In this document: positions 1 through 7,036 of the stretch, one piece after another
Layout of the letters: every line of letters begins with the position of its first letter
Numbering within the stretch: the first letter of the stretch is position 1
Assembly: GCF_900141825.1 (NCBI RefSeq)
Contig: NZ_FQYQ01000023.1
Location: 1 to 41,371 of the forward strand
Direction of reading: 5' to 3'
Length of the DNA stretch: 41,371 bases
Origin: Pseudobutyrivibrio xylanivorans DSM 14809
Lineage (GTDB): Bacteria > Bacillota > Clostridia > Lachnospirales > Lachnospiraceae
Position numbers and translations under genes: made by a program
The notes under the pieces: model-generated
Seen by the model: the letters and a program-made list of their open reading frames with translations, nothing else
The model's database searches: none
Told to the model about the DNA's origin: nothing

Positions 1-35
1 CCAGGCGTAGATTTCATTTTCCATGCAGCAGCACT
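1..35. repeat. Left copy of 35-bp exact terminal repeat
   Basis: Bases 1-35 are identical to 41337-41371 and lie in the same frame of capE. This is the signature of a circular molecule, a tandem array or a loop in an assembly graph. It is coding sequence, not a recognisable recombination site. Confidence 0.97.
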
Positions 36-801
36 TAAGCAGGTTCCATCTTGTGAGTTCTTCCCAATGGAAGCTGTTCGTACAAACGTAGAGGGAACCG
101 ATAACGTGCTTCACGCAGCTGTTGAGGCTGGCGTTCAGCGAGTTGTTTGTCTTTCAACAGATAAGGCTGCATATCCAATCAATGCCATGGGTATTTCAAA
201 GGCTATGATGGAAAAGGTTATCGGCGCTAATGCTCGTGTAGCTGCTGGTAAAACTACTATCTGCACCACACGTTATGGTAACGTTATGTGCTCTCGTGGT
301 TCGGTTATTCCTCTTTTTATCGACCAGATTAAGGCAGGAAATCCTATCACAATCACAGACCCTAACATGACTCGTTTCCTTATGAATCTTGATGAGGCAG
401 TTGCTCTTGTTATGTTCGCATTCGAGCACGGCGAGCCAGGTGATTTATTCGTTCAGAAGGCAGATGCCTGCACAATCGGCGACCTTGCAAAGGCTGTTCA
501 GCAGACATTTGGCGATACAGGTACAAAGATTATCGGAACACGTCACGGCGAGAAGCTTTATGAGACACTTCTTACAAATGAGGAGTGCGTTCGTGCCATC
601 GATATGGGTGATTACTACCGAGTACTTCCTGATGGTCGTGATCTTAACTATGACAAGTTCTTCGTTGATGGCCAGGTTCAGACAATGGCTTCTGATTCTT
701 ACACATCACACAATACAAAGAGACTTGATGTTCAGGGCACAATTGACAAGATTATGGGGACGGACTATGTGAGGGAGATGCTGGAGAGCTGGAAAAAGTA
801 G
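1..801 (+). CDS. capE: UDP-GlcNAc 4,6-dehydratase/5-epimerase CapE (FnlA/WbjB-like), 3' part
   Basis: This is the C-terminal 266 residues of a short-chain dehydrogenase of the CapE/FnlA family, open from the first base. The family converts UDP-GlcNAc to a 4-keto-6-deoxy sugar, the first step towards UDP-N-acetyl-L-fucosamine. Visible marks are FIFHAAALKQVP at the edge, the STDKAAYPINAMGISK segment carrying the catalytic Lys region, RYGNV, and a GTRHGEKLYETL substrate-loop motif. The missing start lies at 41094-41336: positions 1-35 repeat 41337-41371, and the joined frame gives 347 residues, a normal family length. capF and capG lie just upstream across that junction. The next gene (921) is unrelated AT-rich cargo, so the sugar operon appears to end here. 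Confidence 0.93.
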   Translation, partial: PGVDFIFHAAALKQVPSCEFFPMEAVRTNVEGTDNVLHAAVEAGVQRVVCLSTDKAAYPINAMGISKAMMEKVIGANARVAAGKTTICTTRYGNVMCSRGSVIPLFIDQIKAGNPITITDPNMTRFLMNLDEAVALVMFAFEHGEPGDLFVQKADACTIGDLAKAVQQTFGDTGTKIIGTRHGEKLYETLLTNEECVRAIDMGDYYRVLPDGRDLNYDKFFVDGQVQTMASDSYTSHNTKRLDVQGTIDKIMGTDYVREMLESWKK

Positions 802-920
802 GCTATTGGATATAAATGCCACTATTATATAATAAAATAAACAATCTGTGGTATATGTTGAGGGTAAATTTTTGAGATAAAAGAAAGATGATGAGGGAAA
901 ACTAAGAAAGAAGGCTTGAT

Positions 921-1643
921 GTGATAGAGGAATTTCACGAAATATGTAATGTATTGGTTTCAAAATTGAATTCAAGAAATGTTAAGATATCTAGAGATGT
1001 AGTAGTTGAGGGCATAGCTCTTGCAAATCCGGTAGTCGGAGTGGCGGCAACAGGGGCAAATTCGTTCTTGGATACATTGGATAACTATTTGCTTAGTCGG
1101 TTGCTGATGGGTTTGTCAAGTGGTTTGAATCAGGAGAAACAAATTAATGATTTATATAATTTTGTGAAAACTTCTGAGGAAAGAGCTTTTTTAGTCGGTA
1201 CAATATTTAAGCAAACTATGGCTTCTCAATCTCCAAAAGCTTGTGTTGTTATGGGCAAAATTCTAGCAAATCATATAGGTGATAATGAATCAGATTTTAC
1301 TAGAGATGAAATAATAGCGCTTACAGCCTTGGCAAATGCAACGGATTATGATTTAGAAAGTTTCAGTATCATAATGAGGCAATGTGTTAAGAATGATGAG
1401 AATGGCGCTAAAAGAATATCATATAATAAATCGATAGATAAAATTGAAGATATGATTCCTGAACTTAATAGCACATGTGCATGGTGTACATATAATCGCT
1501 TATTTACATACAATCCAATGGAATGGGGAAGTTTTGACGGTGAAAAGTTGATTGTTGATACACATTATAAGATAACGGCCTCATCAGAAATTTTAATTAG
1601 ATGGATAGATGAGGTTAAGCAGATTTGGGATTATGGCAAATAA
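921..1643 (+). CDS. Conserved-looking hypothetical protein, 240 aa
   Basis: I do not recognise this family. The start is GTG, with AAGAAAGAAGG ending about 6-8 bases upstream; the ATG two bases earlier is followed immediately by a stop. Residues about 27-50 form a Gly/Ala-rich hydrophobic stretch (GIALANPVVGVAATGA), a possible single membrane-associated helix. The rest is soluble, mostly helical in character, with a CxxC pair (CAWC) near residue 188 and acidic residues in the second half. Codon use is AT-rich and unlike capE just upstream, suggesting separate acquisition. It lies 329 bases before an ATPase/nuclease-like pair on the same strand, so it may belong to that cargo, but no overlap or shared leader proves this. 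Confidence 0.75.
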   Translation: MIEEFHEICNVLVSKLNSRNVKISRDVVVEGIALANPVVGVAATGANSFLDTLDNYLLSRLLMGLSSGLNQEKQINDLYNFVKTSEERAFLVGTIFKQTMASQSPKACVVMGKILANHIGDNESDFTRDEIIALTALANATDYDLESFSIIMRQCVKNDENGAKRISYNKSIDKIEDMIPELNSTCAWCTYNRLFTYNPMEWGSFDGEKLIVDTHYKITASSEILIRWIDEVKQIWDYGK

Positions 1644-1972
1644 ACATTGAGTGAGATTAGGCAATTGAGTGGGAAATCCACTTTATTGGAATCGGAATAA
1701 GATTATGTGACATATAAAAATGAAGAATTTTTTGCGCACTGGAATTTCAATGGTAGAAAGTAATACTTTATTATTTGCATATAAGCTTATGGGTATTGAA
1801 ATATACGTACATGGTTTATGTAAATAATGAGTGAAGTTTTTAGGCAACAATACACTGTCAATTATATATATTATAGAAGATTGTAGTGGATGATATATAA
1901 AATGAAATGACTTATTATAAATTTTAAAGAGCTTGAAATTCAAAGGCTTTGAAAGTTATGGAGGGACTATAG
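1644..1972. other. AT-rich intergenic stretch, no convincing gene
   Basis: This 329-base gap is very AT-rich. A 35-codon plus-strand frame (1720-1827) and an 86-codon minus-strand frame (1683-1943) are open, but neither has a ribosome site or a recognisable product. I see no strong terminator. The only clear signal is the GGAGG at about 1960 that serves the ATPase start at 1973. Confidence 0.5.
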
Positions 1973-3265
1973 ATGGAAAAAATATTAATTGAAAATTTAG
2001 GACCTATTAAACACTTTGAAACTTTTTTGGAGAGTGATTTATATACTGTCATAGGTGAACAAGCTAGTGGGAAAAGTACTATAGCAAAATCAATCTTTTT
2101 CTTTAAAAGTATAGGGGAAGAATTTGAAAAATTTCTTATGGATGAATTGAGTATTTTCGCAGGAGGGGAAATAGATGTTTCTCTAATTAGTTTCAAAAAA
2201 AGACTTAGAACAAAATTTATAGAATTGTTTGGGACAACAAAACATATGATGCCTTTTAAAATGAAGTATGTGTCAGATAATGATGAAATAGTTATTTCGT
2301 TAAGACGAGGTTATGCAAATATTGCATTTTCTAAAGAATTATCAAATCAATGTTATTCCGCAATTATGGCGGCTAGAGATTATGCCGAAATGATGACTGC
2401 CGGAACTGAAATGGCAGATTTTGGATTATGGATAAAACGACGTGATGATTTATCTGATGTGATAAAAAACCTATCAAGAAAAGTTTTCAAACAAGAGTAT
2501 GTATCGATATTTGTTCCAGCTGGCAGGAGTATTTTGGCTACAAATTCAGAATTTTTTCATGCGTTTACACCTAATAAATATGATATATTAATGAATGATT
2601 TCATTGAGAGAATAAGATTACTACAAAAACAATATTCACAGTCACTAGAAGATATTGTAGAGGACAGAAAAAAATTAAGTACAGTTGAGATAGATTTTGA
2701 TAGTGTAAAAAGAGCTAAAAGTTTAGTAAGAAAAATTCTTAAAGGTGATTATATAAATGATCAGAATGGTGAAAGAATCTATTATGATGGAAGACGATAT
2801 GTAAAATTGATTCAAGCTTCCTCAGGACAGCAAGAAGTACTGTGGATAGTATTATTATTATTTTCTATTATATTAAATAAGCAGAAGGTTTTTTTGACTA
2901 TTGAGGAGCCAGAAGCACATGTGTTTCCTAATGCGCAGAAGGATATTATAGAATTGATAGCTTTAATGATAAATTCGACGGATAGTACAGTGGTATTGAC
3001 TACCCATAGTCCGTACGTATTGACGGCAGAGAATTTGTTAATGTATTCATCTAAAGTAGAAGGGGATAGTGAATTAGAAAAAAGTGTAGTAGATAGGAAA
3101 TATCGAATAGATTATAAAAAAGTACAGTCTTATTTGATAAAAAACCAAGAAATAGAAAATATAATGGATTATGAGAATGCAATGATAGATGCGACTAAAA
3201 TTGATGAGGTATCAATGTTAATAAATGAATCCTTGGATAAATTATTAGATTTGGAGGAAAACTGA
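1973..3265 (+). CDS. AAA/ABC-type ATPase (AAA_15/AAA_21, OLD-like), candidate defence component
   Basis: This 430-residue P-loop ATPase has the SMC/ABC head layout. It has an N-terminal strand typical of such proteins (IENLGPIKHF), Walker A GEQASGKST at 28-36, a long central insert of about 200 residues, an ABC signature SSGQQ near 283, Walker B FLTIEEPEAH near 307, and an H-loop TTHSPY near 343. The start is well placed behind GGAGG. Proteins of this type pair with nucleases in systems such as PARIS, Septu and Gabija, but here there is no OLD/TOPRIM domain in the same chain. The stop overlaps the next start (TGATG), so the two genes are translationally coupled. That partner looks like a PD-(D/E)XK protein. 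A defence role is inferred, not shown. Confidence 0.88.
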   Translation: MEKILIENLGPIKHFETFLESDLYTVIGEQASGKSTIAKSIFFFKSIGEEFEKFLMDELSIFAGGEIDVSLISFKKRLRTKFIELFGTTKHMMPFKMKYVSDNDEIVISLRRGYANIAFSKELSNQCYSAIMAARDYAEMMTAGTEMADFGLWIKRRDDLSDVIKNLSRKVFKQEYVSIFVPAGRSILATNSEFFHAFTPNKYDILMNDFIERIRLLQKQYSQSLEDIVEDRKKLSTVEIDFDSVKRAKSLVRKILKGDYINDQNGERIYYDGRRYVKLIQASSGQQEVLWIVLLLFSIILNKQKVFLTIEEPEAHVFPNAQKDIIELIALMINSTDSTVVLTTHSPYVLTAENLLMYSSKVEGDSELEKSVVDRKYRIDYKKVQSYLIKNQEIENIMDYENAMIDATKIDEVSMLINESLDKLLDLEEN

Positions 3266-3774
3266 TGTGTGATTTATTTACAGATTGTGTCGAAAACATT
3301 CAGCTGAAAAGCATACCTCATACTAATTGCAGTAGTTTAAATTGTTTTGAACATTCTGATACTAGAAAAAATGTTAAGGTTGAAGAGAATAAGAAGAAAT
3401 ACTTAATAAATAATTCGTTAGCAAAAAAACTTACGGTGCTGAAAGTTGATGGAGGAATGATAGACAATTCAAGTCAAACTAAATGTGACTATTTAGTATT
3501 GCAAATTGAAGATAAGATAAGTATATTTGTTGAATTAAAAGGTTCTGATGTAAAGCATGCTTTTGAACAGTTAAGTGAGACGATAAATAGTATGAATGCG
3601 TGCTTGGAAGATTATTCAGTCTATGCAAGGGTGATTTGCTCATCGAAGCAAAATGTGCCCAATTATAATGCTTGCCCACAGTATGTAAAATTAAAAAAAA
3701 TATTGAAGAAACACGATGGTGATTTAGAGATAAAGAGTATGGAGTTGACAGAAGATATTGCAAAATTTTACTGA
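3265..3774 (+). CDS. Probable PD-(D/E)XK nuclease-like partner of the ATPase
   Basis: This 169-residue protein starts inside the stop of the preceding ATPase (TGATG), which implies co-translation in fixed ratio. The N-terminal 50 residues are rich in Cys and charge (CDLFTDC, NCSSLNCFEH), possibly a small metal-binding or interaction segment. Residues 73-95 give the pattern CDYLV then FVELKG: Asp75, Glu90 and Lys92 fit the D-x14-E-x-K core of the PD-(D/E)XK fold, followed by a helix containing AFEQL. No family name comes to mind, and the fold call rests on this short motif. Alternatives are a non-catalytic sensor or an immunity-like partner. Confidence 0.8.
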   Translation: MCDLFTDCVENIQLKSIPHTNCSSLNCFEHSDTRKNVKVEENKKKYLINNSLAKKLTVLKVDGGMIDNSSQTKCDYLVLQIEDKISIFVELKGSDVKHAFEQLSETINSMNACLEDYSVYARVICSSKQNVPNYNACPQYVKLKKILKKHDGDLEIKSMELTEDIAKFY

Positions 3775-3810
3775 AAGATTTCACTTTATAAGTAGGTTGA
3801 TTAGACACTT

Positions 3811-3915
3811 GTGAATGCGATGATTACGTTTGATTGGGGGGCCGCTGAGGATAATAGAACAATTGATAGTATCATAATTACATCTTATAATGACAAGAAA
3901 TATAAAATATATTAG
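3811..3915 (+). other. Short open frame, possible gene remnant (34 codons)
   Basis: A GTG-initiated frame reads MNAMITFDWGAAEDNRT onward and ends at 3915. The composition is protein-like, but there is no ribosome site. It could be the tail of a decayed gene between the ATPase pair and the small membrane ORF. Support is weak. Confidence 0.2.
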
Positions 3916-3935
3916 GAAAATCGTATTCAAAAAAG

Positions 3936-4148
3936 ATGAAGATGAATCGCTGGCTGGAACGCATGGATATTATCCTACTATTATATTCAGGCTATCTTAT
4001 TAGAATCATTGTAAATGCTCCATATGGAGCATTTACGTTTAACTATTACTTTTTGTTCGAGGCAACCGCCATTACAAGCAAGTACTTGTTTGCCGCTGGT
4101 TTGATGGTCTACAGATTGATTTTTTCAGCTGTTGGAGCAGAGGAATAA
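3936..4148 (+). CDS. Small membrane protein, 70 aa, unknown
   Basis: The frame encodes about 70 residues with two hydrophobic segments (about 11-28 and 38-65), a basic start (MKMNRW) and an acidic end (GAEE), a normal topology for a small two-helix membrane protein. I do not recognise a family. No good ribosome site precedes either candidate ATG (3936 or 3942). The frame contains a 26-bp perfect palindrome (4011-4036) encoding part of VNAPYGAFT, which either shapes the codons or suggests that the DNA here has another role. A promoter and hairpin for the next gene begin right after the stop. Confidence 0.5.
   Translation: MKMNRWLERMDIILLLYSGYLIRIIVNAPYGAFTFNYYFLFEATAITSKYLFAAGLMVYRLIFSAVGAEE
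4011..4036. repeat. 26-bp perfect palindrome
   Basis: Two 13-base arms (GTAAATGCTCCAT and its exact reverse complement) meet with no spacer. It could be a dimeric-protein operator, a cruciform or a recombination site. It lies inside the 70-residue frame. Confidence 0.9.
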
Positions 4149-4152
4149 ATAG

Positions 4153-4198
4153 TGTATAATTTGGACTGTGAGGTATAATCTTCACAGTCTTATTTTTT
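4153..4198 (+). promoter_or_regulatory. Promoter followed immediately by hairpin and T-tract
   Basis: A TATAAT -10 box lies at 4155-4160, with a possible weak -35 TTGGAG 17 bases upstream. Only three bases after the -10 box an 8-bp stem begins (GACTGTGA 4164-4171 with TCACAGTC 4182-4189), followed by TTATTTTTT. A transcript from this box would start within the stem. The same layout recurs at 31629 and 33139. It may act as a leader or attenuator, or the hairpin may simply end upstream transcripts. Confidence 0.6.
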
Positions 4199-4216
4199 GC
4201 GAAGGTTTTGGTACAT

Positions 4217-5437
4217 ATGAATATATTGTTTTTGTCATTACTAGATTTTAATTCATTAGATGAAAGAGGGATATATACAGATTTATTGCGGTATATAGAG
4301 TATGCGGGGCATACTGTATTTGCAATATCTCCAGTTGAAAAGCGAAATGGTGGTGAAACCAGGTTGATTCGCGAAGAAACATCTTGTATTTTGAAGCTAA
4401 AAATAGGAAATATTCAAAAGACAAATGTAGTAGAAAAGGGTATCACTACGGTTACTCTTGAGAGGCGGTTTGTTAATGCTATTAAGAAGTATTTTGGGGA
4501 TGTTAAGTTTGATTTATTACTTTATCCTACTCCGCCAATCACCTTTTGTGGAGCGGTGGAATATGTAAAGAAGAGGGATGGGGCTAAATCATATCTTATG
4601 CTCAAGGATATATTCCCACAGAACTCAGTGGATTTAGGAATGCTCAGTACTGGAGGTTTGAAAGGGCTGATATATCAGTATTTTTGTGCTAAGGAAAGAA
4701 AACTATATGAGATTTCAGACCGAATTGGATGTATGAGCCAGGCTAATGTGGATTATGTGTTGGAGCATAATTCTTGGTTGGATGCTGAGAAGGTGACCAT
4801 GTGCCCTAATGCTTTAGAGGTAATTGATAAATCTGTGGATTCTAACACCAGAACAGCAATCAGGAATAAGTATGGAGTGCCTTTGGATAAAAAGGTTTTT
4901 GTTTATGGAGGTAATCTTGGAAGACCTCAGGATATCAAGCATTTAGTTGCTTGCATTGATAGCCAGAAAGAAAAGGATGACGTGTTTTTCCTGGTTGTAG
5001 GTGATGGCACTGACTATGATGTTATGGCTGATTATGTGACTACTGCGTCTCATGATAAGGTACGTTTAATGCAACGCTTACCACGTGAGGATTACGATAC
5101 ATTAGTTGGAGCATGTGATGTTGGCCTGATTTTCTTAGATCACAGATTTACTATACCAAATTTTCCTAGTCGATTATTAAGCTATATGCAGGCAAAATTG
5201 CCAGTGCTTGCAGTTACGGATGCGAACACGGACATTGGTCGAATAATAGAAGACGGCAATTTTGGATGGTGGTGCGAGAGCGATTTTGTTGATAAGTTCG
5301 TGACTGTCATGGAACAGGTTATGCATGCGGATTTGAGCATTGGACAGAATGGGTTCGAGTATATGAAAGAGCATTACAATGCTGAGAAGGTGGCGAAACA
5401 GGTATTAGCTGAGGTGGAGCGGATTAGATATAAATGA
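4217..5437 (+). CDS. wbuB: GT4 glycosyltransferase, WbuB-like (probable FucNAc transferase)
   Basis: A GT-B fold glycosyltransferase of about 406 residues. The N-terminal half is acceptor-binding (MNILFLSLLDFNSLDERG). The C-terminal half is nucleotide-sugar-binding, with VYGGNLGRPQDIKHL, VGDGTDYD and FPSRLLSYMQAKLPVLAV, all typical of the WbuB branch. WbuB adds L-FucNAc to the lipid-linked sugar, which fits the capEFG genes. I chose ATG 4217 rather than the TTG nine bases earlier, because the AAGG ribosome site would sit only three bases from that TTG. It overlaps the next gene by four bases (ATGA). Together with capE (ending at 801) it brackets the inserted 921-4148 cargo. Confidence 0.88.
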   Translation: MNILFLSLLDFNSLDERGIYTDLLRYIEYAGHTVFAISPVEKRNGGETRLIREETSCILKLKIGNIQKTNVVEKGITTVTLERRFVNAIKKYFGDVKFDLLLYPTPPITFCGAVEYVKKRDGAKSYLMLKDIFPQNSVDLGMLSTGGLKGLIYQYFCAKERKLYEISDRIGCMSQANVDYVLEHNSWLDAEKVTMCPNALEVIDKSVDSNTRTAIRNKYGVPLDKKVFVYGGNLGRPQDIKHLVACIDSQKEKDDVFFLVVGDGTDYDVMADYVTTASHDKVRLMQRLPREDYDTLVGACDVGLIFLDHRFTIPNFPSRLLSYMQAKLPVLAVTDANTDIGRIIEDGNFGWWCESDFVDKFVTVMEQVMHADLSIGQNGFEYMKEHYNAEKVAKQVLAEVERIRYK

Positions 5438-6051
5438 AAAAAATTGTGATAATAGGTGCTAGTGGGCACGGAAAAGTGATTGCTGATATAGCACTACGTT
5501 GCGGATATGACGAAGTCGCATTTTTAGATGATAATCCTACAATTAAGACAGTGGGAGAATATGAGGTTTTGGGCGCAAGTGATTTGGCTAGAGAGCTAGC
5601 ATCTGAAGGTTATGATTTTGTAGTAGGTATCGGTAATGCTGGCATTCGTGAAAGGATACAGAATAGATTACTAGATGTTGGTTGCAATGTGGTAACTCTA
5701 GTGCATCCGAGTGCGACTGTTGCTTATGACGTCACAGTTGGTAGGGGCACAGTTGTAATGGCTGGTGCAGTTATTGAATCGGGAACCGTTATAGGGCATG
5801 GATGCATTATTAATACGTCGGCGAGTGTTGGATCTGATAACGAGATTGATGATTATACACATATATCAGTAGGTTCAACTTTAGGAAATAAGGTCTGTGT
5901 TGAATCAAAGTCTTGGGTTGGTATTGGCGCTAAAGTATCTGATGAGGTCAAAATATGTAGTGGTGCAGTGATTGGTGCCGGAACGAATGTGACTGAGGAT
6001 ATTATTGAGGATGGAATTTATGTAGGCGCGCCAGCTAAGAGGATAAAATAA
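5434..6051 (+). CDS. Sugar O/N-acyltransferase, NeuD/PglD family
   Basis: This 205-residue protein has an N-terminal Rossmann-like sugar-nucleotide domain (KKIVIIGASGHGKVIADIA) and a C-terminal left-handed beta-helix of hexapeptide repeats (from about residue 90: VHPSATVAYDVTVGRGTVVMAG, then GAGTNVTEDI). PglD relatives acetylate the 4-amino group of UDP-4-amino sugars to give bacillosamine precursors; NeuD relatives acetylate sialic acid. With a 4,6-dehydratase, an aminotransferase and PglC-type enzymes in the same window, a PglD-like role is the better guess. It is coupled to the upstream glycosyltransferase by ATGA. Expected family length is about 200 residues. Confidence 0.9.
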   Translation: MKKIVIIGASGHGKVIADIALRCGYDEVAFLDDNPTIKTVGEYEVLGASDLARELASEGYDFVVGIGNAGIRERIQNRLLDVGCNVVTLVHPSATVAYDVTVGRGTVVMAGAVIESGTVIGHGCIINTSASVGSDNEIDDYTHISVGSTLGNKVCVESKSWVGIGAKVSDEVKICSGAVIGAGTNVTEDIIEDGIYVGAPAKRIK

Positions 6052-6063
6052 ATAAATGAAATT

Positions 6064-6083
6064 CATTGGCGAAGCCGATTTTA
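6064..6083 (+). repeat. Short copy (D) of the GGCGAAGCC repeat
   Basis: ATTGGCGAAGCCGAT forms a small stem with a GAA loop. It matches the first module of the longer elements at 8205 and 30134, but the later modules are missing. It follows the acyltransferase stop. Confidence 0.55.
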
Positions 6084-6139
6084 AGTATCTACATATATTT
6101 TATGGGATTATAAAAAATGTAACGTGAGGAAAGAAATTC

Positions 6140-6622
6140 ATGTGCTTGAATATTAAATTTATAAAACCTAAGAAGAAGTATATCAAATTTACAGGTAAAG
6201 CAATGTATTTTTGGGATATCATGAAAATATTTACGAGGCTTATTAGTACTGTTGCAATACAGTTGGTTCCTATATGGATACTAATTATTTTAAGCCGTTG
6301 TTTGGATGTTAGTTTTCGAATCAATGCATTTTTGGAAAATATTTTGGTGTATAACATAGTAGTGGGGGGAACGTTTTTAATAGAAGAAAAGCAAGAAAAT
6401 GGTAACGGTAGGCAACATATAAAATTATTATCGGTATTAATTGTAATATTGGCTTCTGTGACTTATGCGGGACTATTATTGACCACAGATTCTATAGGAT
6501 CTGCTGGATTAAAGATTAAGGAAGAGACATTTTTAAAGTTTACAGTGGCTATATCACAATTCACAATGCTAATACAGTATTTTGGGATAGAGAAGGATAG
6601 CGTAAGTGGAGGTATGGACTAG
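6140..6622 (+). CDS. Unknown membrane protein, 160 aa, first gene of RCC1 operon
   Basis: This polytopic membrane protein has a basic N-terminus (IKFIKPKKKYIKF) and about four hydrophobic segments (roughly residues 28-50, 65-77, 93-112 and 130-150). GAGGAAAG sits about nine bases before the ATG. The stop TAG is followed directly by the next ATG, and the third gene follows after nine bases, so the three form a tight operon. I do not recognise the family. Base composition is AT-rich, like the other cargo and unlike the glycosyltransferases around it. The operon may build an envelope-associated assembly that includes the RCC1 lipoprotein; this is inferred from order alone. Confidence 0.75.
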   Translation: MCLNIKFIKPKKKYIKFTGKAMYFWDIMKIFTRLISTVAIQLVPIWILIILSRCLDVSFRINAFLENILVYNIVVGGTFLIEEKQENGNGRQHIKLLSVLIVILASVTYAGLLLTTDSIGSAGLKIKEETFLKFTVAISQFTMLIQYFGIEKDSVSGGMD

Positions 6623-7027
6623 ATGATAAAATTTATAAGCGATTATTTTATCATAATAAGCAGTTTTTTAATAATCGTTGTAATATTAGGATTATACACA
6701 AAACATTATCATAATATGAGAAAGCATTACATAGTGATAAATGAAAGTGGAAACTTAAAGAAGAAGTTTATATGGTGGAAAGAAATAAATATAGAATGTG
6801 GGGATTGTAATGTAAGAATTGAATATAAAAATGGCGGTTTTTATTTGGAGGATAATAGGCTTAGAAGTGGAGATGTTATACACAGAGGTGAAGAAATAAC
6901 AATAAAATATCTTGAGAAAGAGGCCGTTTTTCCATGGAGAATGCTTCCATCTTTAACAATAATTTTATTGTTTACATTATTTCTTTATTATATTTTAAAT
7001 TATGTTAGCATAACGTACAGAATGTAG
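6623..7027 (+). CDS. Unknown membrane protein with central soluble domain, 134 aa
   Basis: One membrane helix near residues 7-25 and another near 108-127 flank a domain of about 75 residues. That domain (IEYKNGGFYLEDNRLRSGDVI then GEEITI) loosely resembles the beta-strand pattern of FHA or small beta-sandwich domains, but the canonical FHA Ser/His residues are not evident, so I do not assign one. GGAGG lies 10 bases before the start, inside the previous gene's end. It is the middle gene of three tightly spaced frames. No family recognised. Confidence 0.72.
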   Translation: MIKFISDYFIIISSFLIIVVILGLYTKHYHNMRKHYIVINESGNLKKKFIWWKEINIECGDCNVRIEYKNGGFYLEDNRLRSGDVIHRGEEITIKYLEKEAVFPWRMLPSLTIILLFTLFLYYILNYVSITYRM

Positions 7028-7036
7028 GTAAAGAGA

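Noticed and set aside
1720-1827. 35-codon plus-strand frame
   Set aside because: No ribosome site and no recognisable sequence; chance opening is likely in AT-rich DNA.
1683-1943. 86-codon minus-strand frame in the 1644-1972 gap
   Set aside because: Very AT-rich, no ribosome site, no recognisable motif and not near a matching operon.
6623-7027. FHA domain in the middle membrane protein
   Set aside because: The strand rhythm is similar, but the phospho-threonine-binding residues are not evident.
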